Shown: piece by piece, positions 43,309-51,187 of the stretch
How positions within the stretch are numbered: position 1 is the stretch's first letter
How the letters are laid out: each line of letters opens with the position of its first letter
Assembly (NCBI RefSeq): GCF_036345995.1
Contig: NZ_CP107796.1
Span: 6,076,001 to 6,140,000, forward strand
DNA length: 64,000 nt
Reading direction: 5' to 3'
DNA from: Streptomyces sp. NBC_00557
GTDB lineage: Bacteria > Actinomycetota > Actinomycetes > Streptomycetales > Streptomycetaceae
The notes under the pieces: generated by a model
What the model was told of the DNA's origin: nothing
Seen by the model: the letters and a program-made list of their open reading frames with translations, nothing else
The model's database searches: none
Position numbers and translations under genes: made by a program

Positions 43309-44052
43309 GTGTTGTACGGCACGATGAAGGTCGCCATCGGGGGGCCGCTGAAGGTCGCCTTCAGACCCTGGGTGGAAGGCCTGGAGAACATCCCGGCCGA
43401 GGGGCCCGCCATACTGGCGAGCAATCACCTGTCCTTCTCGGACTCCTTCTTCCTGCCCGCGGTGCTGGACCGCAAGGTCACCTTCATCGCCAAGGCGGAG
43501 TACTTCACGACGCCCGGGGTGAAGGGCCGGCTGACCGCCGCGTTCTTCAAGGGCGTCGGACAGCTCCCGGTGGACCGCTCCGGGGCGCGCGGCGCCGGTG
43601 AGGCCGCGGTCAGGAGCGGCATAGAGGTGCTGGAACGCGGCGAGCTGTTCGGCATCTACCCCGAGGGCACCCGCTCGCCCGACGGCCGCCTCTACCGGGG
43701 CAAGCCCGGCGGCCTCGCGCGCGTGGCCCTCGCCACCGGCGCTCCGGTCATCCCGGTGGCGATGATCGACACCGAGAAGATCCAGCCGCCCGGCAAGGTG
43801 GTGCCGAAGCTGATGCGGCCCGGCATCCGCATCGGCAAACCGCTGGACTTCAGCCGCTACCACGGCATGGAGCACGACCGCTTCGTCCTGCGCGCCCTGA
43901 CCGACGAGGTCATGTACGAGATCATGAAGCTCTCCGGTCAGGAGTACGTCGACATGTACGCGACCGCCGCCAAGCGGCAGATCGCGGAGGCGGCGAAGGC
44001 GGCCAAGGAGGCCGAGAAGAAGGACGCCGAGAAGAAGAAGGCTGAGGACTAG
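43309..44052 (+). CDS. PlsC-type lysophospholipid acyltransferase
   Basis: Transfers an acyl group to a lysophospholipid or glycolipid at the membrane. The 247-residue protein has motif I NHLSFSD (NHx4D), motif III YPEGTRS and motif IV VIPVAMI. The Lys/Glu/Ala-rich C-terminal tail (about 215-247) is a likely coiled or basic membrane-binding helix. The GTG at 43309 has AGGAGG upstream. An Rv2182c-like acyltransferase is found in the same mycobacterial block (recalled), so a role with the mannolipid genes 12 kb away is possible. Confidence 0.92.
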   Translation: MLYGTMKVAIGGPLKVAFRPWVEGLENIPAEGPAILASNHLSFSDSFFLPAVLDRKVTFIAKAEYFTTPGVKGRLTAAFFKGVGQLPVDRSGARGAGEAAVRSGIEVLERGELFGIYPEGTRSPDGRLYRGKPGGLARVALATGAPVIPVAMIDTEKIQPPGKVVPKLMRPGIRIGKPLDFSRYHGMEHDRFVLRALTDEVMYEIMKLSGQEYVDMYATAAKRQIAEAAKAAKEAEKKDAEKKKAED

Positions 44053-44088
44053 CGAGGGCCCGCAGCAGGGGCCGGGGGGACGGGGGAC

Positions 44089-45408
44089 ATGGCCGAGCGC
44101 GAGCACGACGCGGCCGCGGGGCGCGTCGACGGCGCCAGGACGCGCCTGCGCGGGCGCGAGGGGCCGGGAAAGGCCGGCCGCTCCGCGGACCGCGGCGCGG
44201 GAGCCGGCCGGCCGGCTCCCGCGCCGCGGATGTCGGTCGAGCTGCCGCTGTGGCGCGCGCTCACCGGCTACCGCGTCCTGACGATGGTGTACGCCATCGG
44301 CCTGTGCGCCGGCGCGTACTCCCACTTCGCACGGCCCTGGATCGCCGTCGCCTACTACGCCGTCCTGGCGGTGTGGACCCTCGCCACCCTGCCCCGGGTG
44401 CGGAACGCGGCGAGCTGCACCAAGGGCTTCCTGGCCGCCGACCTGGCCGTCGCGCTCCTCGGCATCCTGCTCACCCCGCTCGCCGACAGCCACCAGCGGA
44501 TCGCCGGCGGCGGCCCCACCCTGCCGTCGATATGGACCGCCGGCTCGGTGCTGGCCTTCGCCCTCAAGGGCGGCTGGCGCTGGGCGGCCGTCGCCTCCAC
44601 CGGCGTGGCCGCCGCCAACCTCGTCGAGCGCGGGCAGCCCGCCCGGGACACCGTGCACAACGTGATCCTCGTCTGGGTGGCCTCGATCGCCATCGGCTAC
44701 GTCGTGGAGGTCGCCCGCGCCTCCGAGCGCACCCTCGCCCGCGCCCTGGAGATCGAGGCCGCCACCCGGGAGCGGGAGCGGCTGGCCCGGGACATCCACG
44801 ACGGGGTGCTCCAGGTGCTGGCGATGGTGCAGCGGCGCGGCGCGGTCATCGGCGGCGAGGCGGCGGAGCTGGGCCGGCTCGCGGGGGAGCAGGAGGTGGC
44901 GCTGCGCACCCTGGTCTCCGGCGGCCTGGCGCCGGCCTCCCGGGTGACGCAGGACGCCGCCGGGGCCGTCGTGCACGCCGTCGGGGAATCCGGCGACGAG
45001 GGACCGGTCGACCTGCGTTCGCTGCTGGCTCCCCATGCGTGCGCCCGGGTGAGCCTGGCCGAGCCCGGGGCGCCGGTCGAGCTGCCCGGGCCGGCCGCGC
45101 GGGAACTGGCCGCCGCGGTCGGCGCCGCCCTGGACAACGTGCGCAGGCACGCCGGGGACGGGGCCCGAGCCTGGATCCTGGTCGAGGACGAGCCGGACGA
45201 GATCGTGGTGACCGTCCGGGACGACGGCCCGGGCATCCCCGAGGGCCGGCTCGCCCAGGCCGAGGGGGAGGGTCGGCTGGGCGTGGCCCAGTCGATCCGG
45301 GGGCGGCTGCGCGACCTCGGCGGCAGCGCCGCACTCGTCTCCGTGCCCGGACAGGGCACGGAGGTGGAACTGAAAGTACCGAAGAACGTGAAGGCGGGGC
45401 GTCGATGA
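44089..45408 (+). CDS. Sensor histidine kinase, MacS-like (HisKA_3 type)
   Basis: The 439-residue membrane kinase has a low-complexity N-terminus (1-47), about six membrane helices (about 62-205), a dimerisation/phosphoacceptor helix with His237 (RLARDIHDGVLQ), and an ATPase domain with ALDNVRRHAG (N box), RDDGPGIP (G1) and GRLGVAQSIRGRL (G2). The start at 44089 has a strong GGGGGACGGGGGAC site; a second ATG at codon 48 lacks one. The macR-like regulator starts inside its stop (ATGA). In S. coelicolor this pair is, from memory, MacRS, linked to morphogenic membrane proteins. A perfect 40-bp palindrome encodes residues 34-47. Confidence 0.9.
   Translation: MAEREHDAAAGRVDGARTRLRGREGPGKAGRSADRGAGAGRPAPAPRMSVELPLWRALTGYRVLTMVYAIGLCAGAYSHFARPWIAVAYYAVLAVWTLATLPRVRNAASCTKGFLAADLAVALLGILLTPLADSHQRIAGGGPTLPSIWTAGSVLAFALKGGWRWAAVASTGVAAANLVERGQPARDTVHNVILVWVASIAIGYVVEVARASERTLARALEIEAATRERERLARDIHDGVLQVLAMVQRRGAVIGGEAAELGRLAGEQEVALRTLVSGGLAPASRVTQDAAGAVVHAVGESGDEGPVDLRSLLAPHACARVSLAEPGAPVELPGPAARELAAAVGAALDNVRRHAGDGARAWILVEDEPDEIVVTVRDDGPGIPEGRLAQAEGEGRLGVAQSIRGRLRDLGGSAALVSVPGQGTEVELKVPKNVKAGRR
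44190..44229. repeat. Perfect 40-bp palindrome within the kinase gene
   Basis: The first 20 bases (44190-44209) are the exact reverse complement of the second 20 (44210-44229), with no loop. It is all G/C except one A-T pair per arm and ends on the base before the in-frame ATG at codon 48. It would form a cruciform or an extremely stable mRNA hairpin. Confidence 0.95.
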
Positions 45409-46082
45409 GCGAGCAGCGGGACCCGATCAAGGTCATGGTGGTGGACGACCACCCCATGTGGCGCGACGCGGTCGCCCGGGACCTGACCGAGTCCGGCTTC
45501 CACGTGGTCGCGACGGCCGGCGACGGCGAGCAGGCGGTCCGCCGCGCCAAGGCCACCGCCCCCGACGTCCTCGTGCTGGACCTCAACCTCCCGGCCAAGC
45601 CCGGGGTCCAGGTGTGCAAGGAACTGGTCGGCCACAACCCGGCGTTGCGGGTCCTCGTGCTGTCCGCGAGCGGGGAGCACGCCGACGTGCTGGAGGCGGT
45701 GAAGTCCGGCGCGACCGGCTATCTGCTGAAGTCGGCCTCCACCGAGGAACTGCTGGACGCCGTGCGCCGGACCGCCGCCGGCGACCCGGTGTTCACGCCG
45801 GGCCTCGCCGGACTCGTCCTCGGCGAGTACCGCAGGCTCGCCGCCGAGCCGGCGCCCGCGCCCGGCACGGACGCACCCGGCGCGCCCCGGCTGACCGACC
45901 GGGAGACGGAGGTGCTGCGGCTGGTCGCCAAGGGCCTGAGCTACAAGCAGATCGCCGAACGCCTGGTCATCTCGCACCGCACGGTCCAGAACCACGTGCA
46001 GAACACCCTCGGCAAGCTCCAGCTGCACAACCGGGTCGAGCTGGTGCGGTACGCCATCGAGCGCGGCCTCGACGAGGAGTAG
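45405..46082 (+). CDS. NarL/LuxR-family response regulator, MacR-like
   Basis: The 225-residue regulator has a receiver domain with acidic pocket Asp14-Asp15, phosphoacceptor Asp59 (VLVLDLNLP) and Lys109 (YLLKSAS), so phosphorylation should be normal. The C-terminal LuxR-type helix-turn-helix (about 158-220) has LTDRETEVLRLVAKGLSYKQ and RTVQNHVQNTLGKLQ. It starts 4 nt inside the kinase stop and is surely its partner. Targets cannot be read from this window. Confidence 0.95.
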   Translation: MSEQRDPIKVMVVDDHPMWRDAVARDLTESGFHVVATAGDGEQAVRRAKATAPDVLVLDLNLPAKPGVQVCKELVGHNPALRVLVLSASGEHADVLEAVKSGATGYLLKSASTEELLDAVRRTAAGDPVFTPGLAGLVLGEYRRLAAEPAPAPGTDAPGAPRLTDRETEVLRLVAKGLSYKQIAERLVISHRTVQNHVQNTLGKLQLHNRVELVRYAIERGLDEE

Positions 46083-46217
46083 CCCCCGGCCCGCTCCGGC
46101 CCGGCCCGGTCCGCCGGGAGGCAATGCCCCGAAATCACCCGTCCCGCCCCTCCCGGTGTGACCTGAATCACCATACCGTGACTCTCTGTCAGGGAACCGC
46201 GGTGAAGGGACATTTCC

Positions 46218-47246
46218 ATGCGGGTGGGAGTACTGACCGGAGGCGGCGACTGCCCCGGGCTCAACGCCGTCATCCGGGGCATCGTCCGCAAGGGCGTGCA
46301 GGAGTACGGCTACGACTTCGTCGGCTTCCGGGACGGCTGGCGGGGTCCTCTCGAAGGCGCCACCGTCCCTCTCGGCATCCCCGCGGTGCGCGGCATCCTG
46401 CCCCGCGGCGGCACCATCCTGGGCTCCTCGCGCACCAACCCCCTCAAGGAGGAGAACGGCATCCGCCGGATCAAGGACAACCTGGCCAAGCTGGACGTCG
46501 AGGCGCTCGTCGCCATCGGGGGCGAGGACACCCTCGGCGTCGCCGCCCGGCTGTCCGACGAGTACGGGGTGCCCTGCGTCGGCGTCCCCAAGACGATCGA
46601 CAACGACCTGTCCGCCACCGACTACACCTTCGGCTTCGACACCGCCGTCAACATCGCCACCGAGGCCATCGACCGCCTGCACACCACCGCCGAGTCCCAC
46701 ATGCGGGTGCTGGTGGTGGAGGTGATGGGCCGTCACGCGGGCTGGATCGCCCTGCACTCGGGCCTGGCCGGCGGCGCCAACGTCATCCTCATCCCCGAGC
46801 AGCGCTTCGACGTGGAGCAGGTCTGCGCCTGGGTCACCTCCCGCTTCCGGGCGTCGTACGCGCCGATCGTGGTCGTCGCCGAGGGCGCCATGCCGAAGGA
46901 CGGCGACATGGTGCTCAAGGACGGGTCGCTCGACTCCTTCGGGCACGTCCGGCTCTCCGGGGTCGGCGAGTGGCTGGCCAAGGAGATCGAGAGCCGCACC
47001 GGCAAGGAGGCCCGCACCACGGTCCTCGGCCACGTCCAGCGCGGCGGCACGCCCAGCGCCTTCGACCGCTGGCTCGCCACCCGGTTCGGGCTGCACGCCG
47101 TCGACTGCGTCCACGACGGCGACTTCGGCACGATGGTCGCCCTGCGCGGCACCGACATCGTCCGCGTCCCCCTCGCCGAGGCCACGGCCAGGCTGAAGAC
47201 GGTGGACCCGAAGCTGTACGCGGAGGTCGGGGTGTTCTTCGGCTGA
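46218..47246 (+). CDS. pfkA: 6-phosphofructokinase PfkA with PPi-type donor-site residues
   Basis: Phosphorylates fructose 6-phosphate in glycolysis. The 342-residue group III enzyme has GGGDCPGLNAVIRG (phosphate loop), PKTIDNDL (catalytic Asp), MGRHAGW and ERAM-region equivalents. At the donor site it reads GGEDT, with Asp104 and Lys125. In E. coli ATP-PFK these positions are Gly104 and Gly; Asp and Lys are typical of PPi-dependent enzymes. Some Streptomyces enzymes of this group are described as ATP-dependent (recalled), so the donor is uncertain. GAAGGGAC precedes the ATG. A hairpin shared with trpEG follows. Confidence 0.95.
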   Translation: MRVGVLTGGGDCPGLNAVIRGIVRKGVQEYGYDFVGFRDGWRGPLEGATVPLGIPAVRGILPRGGTILGSSRTNPLKEENGIRRIKDNLAKLDVEALVAIGGEDTLGVAARLSDEYGVPCVGVPKTIDNDLSATDYTFGFDTAVNIATEAIDRLHTTAESHMRVLVVEVMGRHAGWIALHSGLAGGANVILIPEQRFDVEQVCAWVTSRFRASYAPIVVVAEGAMPKDGDMVLKDGSLDSFGHVRLSGVGEWLAKEIESRTGKEARTTVLGHVQRGGTPSAFDRWLATRFGLHAVDCVHDGDFGTMVALRGTDIVRVPLAEATARLKTVDPKLYAEVGVFFG

Positions 47247-47255
47247 CCGCCCGTC

Positions 47256-47289
47256 CCGGGCCCGGGGACCCCGCGGTCCCCGGGCCCGG
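47256..47289. terminator. Bidirectional terminator between pfkA and trpEG
   Basis: Perfect 15-bp stem, CCGGGCCCGGGGACC (47256-47270) with its complement at 47275-47289, CCGC loop, between two convergent genes. Confidence 0.88.
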
Positions 47290-47293
47290 CCGC

Positions 47294-49156
47294 TCAGCTC
47301 GCCGTGCTCGCCCGGCGCAGCCGGCCGATCAGCTCCCGTACCACGGCCGCCCCGTTCAGGCTGAGGACCGACTCCGGGTGGAACTGCACGCCCGCGAAGC
47401 CGGGCCCGCGCAGCGCGTGCACCTCGCCGTTCGCCGCCCGGCTCACCTCGATGCCGTGCGCGGCCAGCTCCCGGGCCGTCTCCTCGTCGCAGCGGGCGAC
47501 GAAGCTGTTGTAGAAGCCGACGGTCTCCGGCCGCCCGAACAGGTCGACCGTGGTCTGCGCCCCCTGGTACGGAACCTCCTTGCGGACGGTCTCCAGGCCC
47601 AGCTCCGCCGCGATCAGCTCGTGGCCCAGGCAGACGCCGAGCACCCCGTGCCGGTGCTCCCGGATCACCGTGGCGGTCAGCTCCCGCAGCAGACGCATCT
47701 TCGGGTCGGCGAGGTCGGCCGGGTCACCCGGTCCGGGGCCGAGCACCACCGGCCCCTCGTGGGCGAGCACCGCCGCCCGCAGTCCCGGCTCGTCGTACCG
47801 CCGTACCGTCACCTCCAGGCCGCCCGAGCGCAGCACGTGGGCGAGCATCGCGGTGAAGGTGTCCTCGCCGTCGACCACCAGGGCGTGCCCCTCCACGGCA
47901 GCGGCGCGCTCCTGCATCCGCAGCCAGAACGGCGCCAGCGCCGAGCGGCGCCCGTCCAGCGCGGCCCGCACCCGCGGGTCGTCGGCCAGCCGGGGCCGCT
48001 CCCGCTCCGCGCGCGGCCGGGACGGCCGTACCCCGAGTGCCGCCAGCACGCCCGCCGCCTTCGCGTGGGTCTCCGCGACCTCGCCCGCCGGGTCCGAGCC
48101 GCGCACCAGCGTGGCGCCGACCGGGACGCGCAGCCGGCCCCGCGCCGAGATGTCGGCGGTGCGGATCAGGATGGGGGAGTCCAGGGTCTGCGCCCCGCCG
48201 GAGTCCCGGCCGAGCAGGGCGAGGGCGCCCGCGTAGTACCCGCGGCCGCCGGCCTCGTGGCGCTCGATGACCCGGCAGGCGTTCTGCACGGGCGAGCCGG
48301 TGACGGTGGCCGCGAACATCGTCTCGCGCAGCACGTCCCTCACGTCGAGGGAGGACTTCCCGCGCAGCTCGTACTCGGTGTGCGCGAGGTGCGCCATCTC
48401 CTTCAGGCGCGGCCCGACGACCACCCCGCCCATGTCGCCGACGGTGCACATCATCTTCAGTTCCTCGTCCACGACCATCGACAGCTCCTCGATCTCCTTG
48501 CCGTCGGCGAGGAAGGCCAGGAGGTGCTCGGGGGTCGGGCCCTCGGCGGGATAGCGGTAGGTCCCGCTGATCGGGTTCATGACGACCGTCCCGCCGGACA
48601 TCCGCACGTGCACCTCGGGACTGGCCCCGACCAGCGTCCGGTCCCCGGTGTGCACGACGAACGTCCAGTACGCGCCCCGCTCGCCCTCCAGCAGCCGGCG
48701 GAACAGGGCGAGCGCGTCGGCCCGGCCGAACCCCGGGATCTCGCCCTCGTACGTCCGCCGGATCACGAAGTTCGCGCCCTCGCCCCGGCCGATCTCCTCG
48801 CGGAGCACCCGGCCGACGATCTCGCCGTACGCCTCGTCGCCGACGTCGAAGCCGCCGCCCTCGACCCGCACGTCATGGCCGGGCAGCCGGCGCAGGGCCT
48901 CGTCCAGCGGGATCTCGTACGACTCCTCGGGGACCAGCGCCAGCAGCGGGGTGCCGTCGTCGCGGACGTCGAAGCCGCGCTCGCGGATCTGCCGGAACGG
49001 CACCAGCGCGAGGCACTCGTCGGGCAGGCCGGCGAGCCGGTCGTGGCGGCTCACCGGGCCGGTCAGCACCTCCACCGTGTGCGGGTCGCGGCCCGGGGTG
49101 CGGCGGCGGAGCAGGGCGAAGGGGCGGTCGTCGTGCAGCAGCTGTGCCAGGTCCAT
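47294..49156 (-). CDS. trpEG: Anthranilate synthase, TrpE-TrpG fusion
   Basis: Makes anthranilate from chorismate and glutamine, the first step to tryptophan. The 620-residue protein joins a TrpE chorismate domain (about 1-400; GVVVGPRLKEMAHL and ENACR-like VTGSPVQNACRVIE) to a class I glutamine amidotransferase (about 415-620) with nucleophile GVCLGH and FHPES His-Glu. An AGAGGAACC site precedes the ATG. Its mRNA starts with a Trp-codon leader and attenuator, so it is controlled by tryptophanyl-tRNA level. It is divergent from the DAHP synthase gene that feeds chorismate. Fused forms are also used for phenazine or antibiotic anthranilate, but the Trp attenuator supports primary metabolism. 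Confidence 0.95.
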   Translation of the reverse strand: MDLAQLLHDDRPFALLRRRTPGRDPHTVEVLTGPVSRHDRLAGLPDECLALVPFRQIRERGFDVRDDGTPLLALVPEESYEIPLDEALRRLPGHDVRVEGGGFDVGDEAYGEIVGRVLREEIGRGEGANFVIRRTYEGEIPGFGRADALALFRRLLEGERGAYWTFVVHTGDRTLVGASPEVHVRMSGGTVVMNPISGTYRYPAEGPTPEHLLAFLADGKEIEELSMVVDEELKMMCTVGDMGGVVVGPRLKEMAHLAHTEYELRGKSSLDVRDVLRETMFAATVTGSPVQNACRVIERHEAGGRGYYAGALALLGRDSGGAQTLDSPILIRTADISARGRLRVPVGATLVRGSDPAGEVAETHAKAAGVLAALGVRPSRPRAERERPRLADDPRVRAALDGRRSALAPFWLRMQERAAAVEGHALVVDGEDTFTAMLAHVLRSGGLEVTVRRYDEPGLRAAVLAHEGPVVLGPGPGDPADLADPKMRLLRELTATVIREHRHGVLGVCLGHELIAAELGLETVRKEVPYQGAQTTVDLFGRPETVGFYNSFVARCDEETARELAAHGIEVSRAANGEVHALRGPGFAGVQFHPESVLSLNGAAVVRELIGRLRRASTAS

Positions 49157-49198
49157 GGTTCCTCTTCCGTCGATGGGGAGGAACGGCCCCGGACACGC

Positions 49199-49225
49199 CG
49201 AAGGCCGCCCCTCGGGCGGCCTTCG
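49199..49225 (-). terminator. Trp attenuator terminator hairpin
   Basis: Perfect 12-bp stem, CGAAGGCCGCCC (49199-49210) with GGGCGGCCTTCG (49214-49225), 3-nt loop. It lies between the leader peptide and trpEG. Confidence 0.85.
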
Positions 49226-49246
49226 CGAAGTCTTGCGTACGCGCGA

Positions 49247-49303
49247 TCAGTGGGCCGCCGGATGAGCGGTCCACCACCAGTTCTGGATCGACAGCGCGAA
49301 CAT
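49247..49303 (-). CDS. trpL: Trp leader peptide (18 aa, three tandem Trp)
   Basis: The peptide MFALSIQNWWWTAHPAAH contains three consecutive Trp codons, the classic sign of attenuation. Ribosome stalling when charged tRNA-Trp is low would prevent the downstream hairpin from forming. The ATG is only 7 nt after a TAGGGT -10 box (49311-49316, minus strand), so the leader mRNA is probably leaderless. Attenuation of anthranilate synthase is described for S. venezuelae (recalled). Confidence 0.92.
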   Translation of the reverse strand: MFALSIQNWWWTAHPAAH

Positions 49304-49410
49304 GGCACGAACCCTACCGCACCGGCCTCCGAGTCCACAGGACAACCCTCGCGTCTCACCCTTCGAGCCAGAAGATGGGGCACGCGACACGACCCCGTAA
49401 TGTTTACGAG

Positions 49411-50763
49411 GTGACCGTGAACGCTAAGACCAGCCCCGGCGCTGGCAACACCTGGCGAAACCTGCCCGCGGCGCAGCAGCCCGAGTACCCCGACCCCGAG
49501 GCTCTGCGCGCAGTGATCGCGGACCTCGAGTCGTATCCGCCGCTCGTCTTCGCGGGCGAGTGCGACCAGCTGCGCGCCCGGATGGCGGCCGTCGCCAAGG
49601 GAGAGGCGTTCCTCCTCCAGGGCGGCGACTGCGCCGAGGCCTTCGACGCGGTGTCCGCCGACCACATCCGCAACAAGCTGAAGACACTGCTCCAGATGGG
49701 CGCCGTCCTCACCTACGCGGCCTCCGTGCCCGTGGTGAAGGTCGGCCGGATCGCCGGGCAGTACTCCAAGCCCCGCTCCAAGCCGACCGAGACCCGCGAC
49801 GGCGTGACGCTCCCGGTGTACCGGGGCGACTCCGTCAACGGCTTCGAGTTCACGCCCGAGTCCCGCATCCCGGACCCGGAGCGGCTGAAGCGCATGTACA
49901 ACGCCTCGGCGTCCACGCTGAACCTGGTGCGCGCCTTCACCACCGGCGGTTACGCCGACCTGCGCCAGGTGCACGCCTGGAACCAGGACTTCGTGAAGAC
50001 CTCGCCGTCCGGCCAGCGCTACGAGCAGCTCGCCCGCGAGATCGACAACGCGCTGAACTTCATGCGGGCCTGCGGCGCCGAGCCGGAGGAGTTCAAGACC
50101 GTCGAGTTCTTCTCCTCGCACGAGGCGCTGCTGCTGGACTACGAGTCCGCCCTGACCCGGGTCGACTCGCGCACCGGCAAGCTGTACGACGTCTCCGCGC
50201 ACATGGTGTGGATCGGTGAGCGCACCCGCCAGCTGGACGGCGCGCACATCGAGTTCGCCTCGCAGATCCGCAACCCGCTCGGCATCAAGCTCGGCCCGAC
50301 GACGACGGCCGAGGAGGCGCTGCAGTACATCGACCGCCTCGACCCCGAGCGGGAGCCGGGCCGGCTGACCTTCATCGTGCGGATGGGCGCCGACAAGATC
50401 CGCGACCGGCTCCCCGAGCTGGTGGAGAAGGTCACGGCGTCCGGCGCGACGGTGGCCTGGGTGACCGACCCGATGCACGGCAACACCTTCGAGGCGGCCT
50501 CCGGGCACAAGACCCGCCGCTTCGACGACGTGCTCGACGAGGTCAAGGGCTTCTTCGAGGTCCACAAGGCGCTCGGCACCCACCCCGGCGGCATCCATGT
50601 GGAGCTGACCGGCGACGACGTCACCGAGTGCGTCGGCGGCGGCGACGAGATCTTCGTCGACGATCTGCACCAGCGCTACGAGACCGCCTGCGACCCGCGG
50701 CTGAACCGCAGCCAGTCGCTGGACCTGGCGTTCCTCGTCGCGGAGATGTACCGGGACCAGTGA
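49411..50763 (+). CDS. 3-deoxy-7-phosphoheptulonate (DAHP) synthase, class II (plant type)
   Basis: First enzyme of the shikimate pathway: condenses phosphoenolpyruvate with erythrose 4-phosphate. The 450-residue class II protein has the metal/active-site pieces LLQGGDCAEAF (Cys), RIAGQYSKPRS, WVTDPMHGNT (His) and HVELTGDDVTEC (Glu, Asp). The GTG at 49411 follows TAATGT by a few nt, so the transcript has almost no leader. It is divergent from trpEG. A terminator with a T-rich tail follows. Confidence 0.95.
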   Translation: MTVNAKTSPGAGNTWRNLPAAQQPEYPDPEALRAVIADLESYPPLVFAGECDQLRARMAAVAKGEAFLLQGGDCAEAFDAVSADHIRNKLKTLLQMGAVLTYAASVPVVKVGRIAGQYSKPRSKPTETRDGVTLPVYRGDSVNGFEFTPESRIPDPERLKRMYNASASTLNLVRAFTTGGYADLRQVHAWNQDFVKTSPSGQRYEQLAREIDNALNFMRACGAEPEEFKTVEFFSSHEALLLDYESALTRVDSRTGKLYDVSAHMVWIGERTRQLDGAHIEFASQIRNPLGIKLGPTTTAEEALQYIDRLDPEREPGRLTFIVRMGADKIRDRLPELVEKVTASGATVAWVTDPMHGNTFEAASGHKTRRFDDVLDEVKGFFEVHKALGTHPGGIHVELTGDDVTECVGGGDEIFVDDLHQRYETACDPRLNRSQSLDLAFLVAEMYRDQ

Positions 50764-50770
50764 GCGGGCG

Positions 50771-50804
50771 AAGGGGCGCGGATCACACAGGATCCGCGCC
50801 CCTT
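50771..50804 (+). terminator. Terminator after DAHP synthase
   Basis: Perfect 14-bp stem, AAGGGGCGCGGATC (50771-50784) and its complement (50791-50804), 6-nt loop, followed by CCTCTTTT: one of the few hairpins here with a clear U-tract. Confidence 0.93.
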
Positions 50805-50837
50805 CCTCTTTTGCGCGTCCGCGCCGGATAGGTAAGG

Positions 50838-50856
50838 TTAGGTTTGCCTCACCGAG
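50838..50856 (+). promoter_or_regulatory. DmdR/IdeR-type iron box before bfd
   Basis: TTAGGTTTGCCTCACCGAG matches 14 of 19 positions of the DtxR-family consensus TTAGGTTAGGCTAACCTAA (recalled). It is 46 nt before bfd and suggests repression by iron-loaded DmdR1/IdeR. Confidence 0.75.
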
Positions 50857-50902
50857 ATACGGGATGGCGGTCATACAACGATCCCGTCGGGAGGTGCGCC
50901 GC

Positions 50903-51127
50903 GTGTACGTCTGCAGCTGCTTCGGCATCACCGAGGCCCAGGTCCGGCAGCACGCGGAGAACGGTGCCTGCACTCCCCGCCAGATAGCCTCCGCCTGCAA
51001 GGCGGGCACGGACTGCGGCGGCTGCGTCCGGCGCATCCAGGCCCTCCTCGGCCGGGGCGCCTGCCCCCGCCGGGAGCTGATCGAGCGGCGCGCCCCGGCG
51101 CTGGAGCGGCTGGACGACGCCGCCTAG
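50903..51127 (+). CDS. bfd: Bacterioferritin-associated ferredoxin (Bfd)
   Basis: Small 2Fe-2S protein of 74 residues that reduces bacterioferritin heme and releases stored iron. The four cluster cysteines are present as CxC (Cys4, Cys6) and CxxC (Cys38, Cys41) with the expected spacing. A GGGAGG site precedes the GTG. It has an iron box upstream and is convergent with bfr. Expression when iron is short fits its role. Confidence 0.93.
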   Translation: MYVCSCFGITEAQVRQHAENGACTPRQIASACKAGTDCGGCVRRIQALLGRGACPRRELIERRAPALERLDDAA

Positions 51128-51187
51128 CAGCCGCGTGCCCGGCCGCACTCCTGCATGGTGCGGCCGCTCACTGTGTTGCGCGGCCCC

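Noticed and set aside
45458..49414. A 1318-codon open frame on the plus strand
   Set aside because: It runs out of frame through macR and pfkA and antisense to trpEG, all with clear motifs; its product is Arg/Pro-rich shadow sequence.
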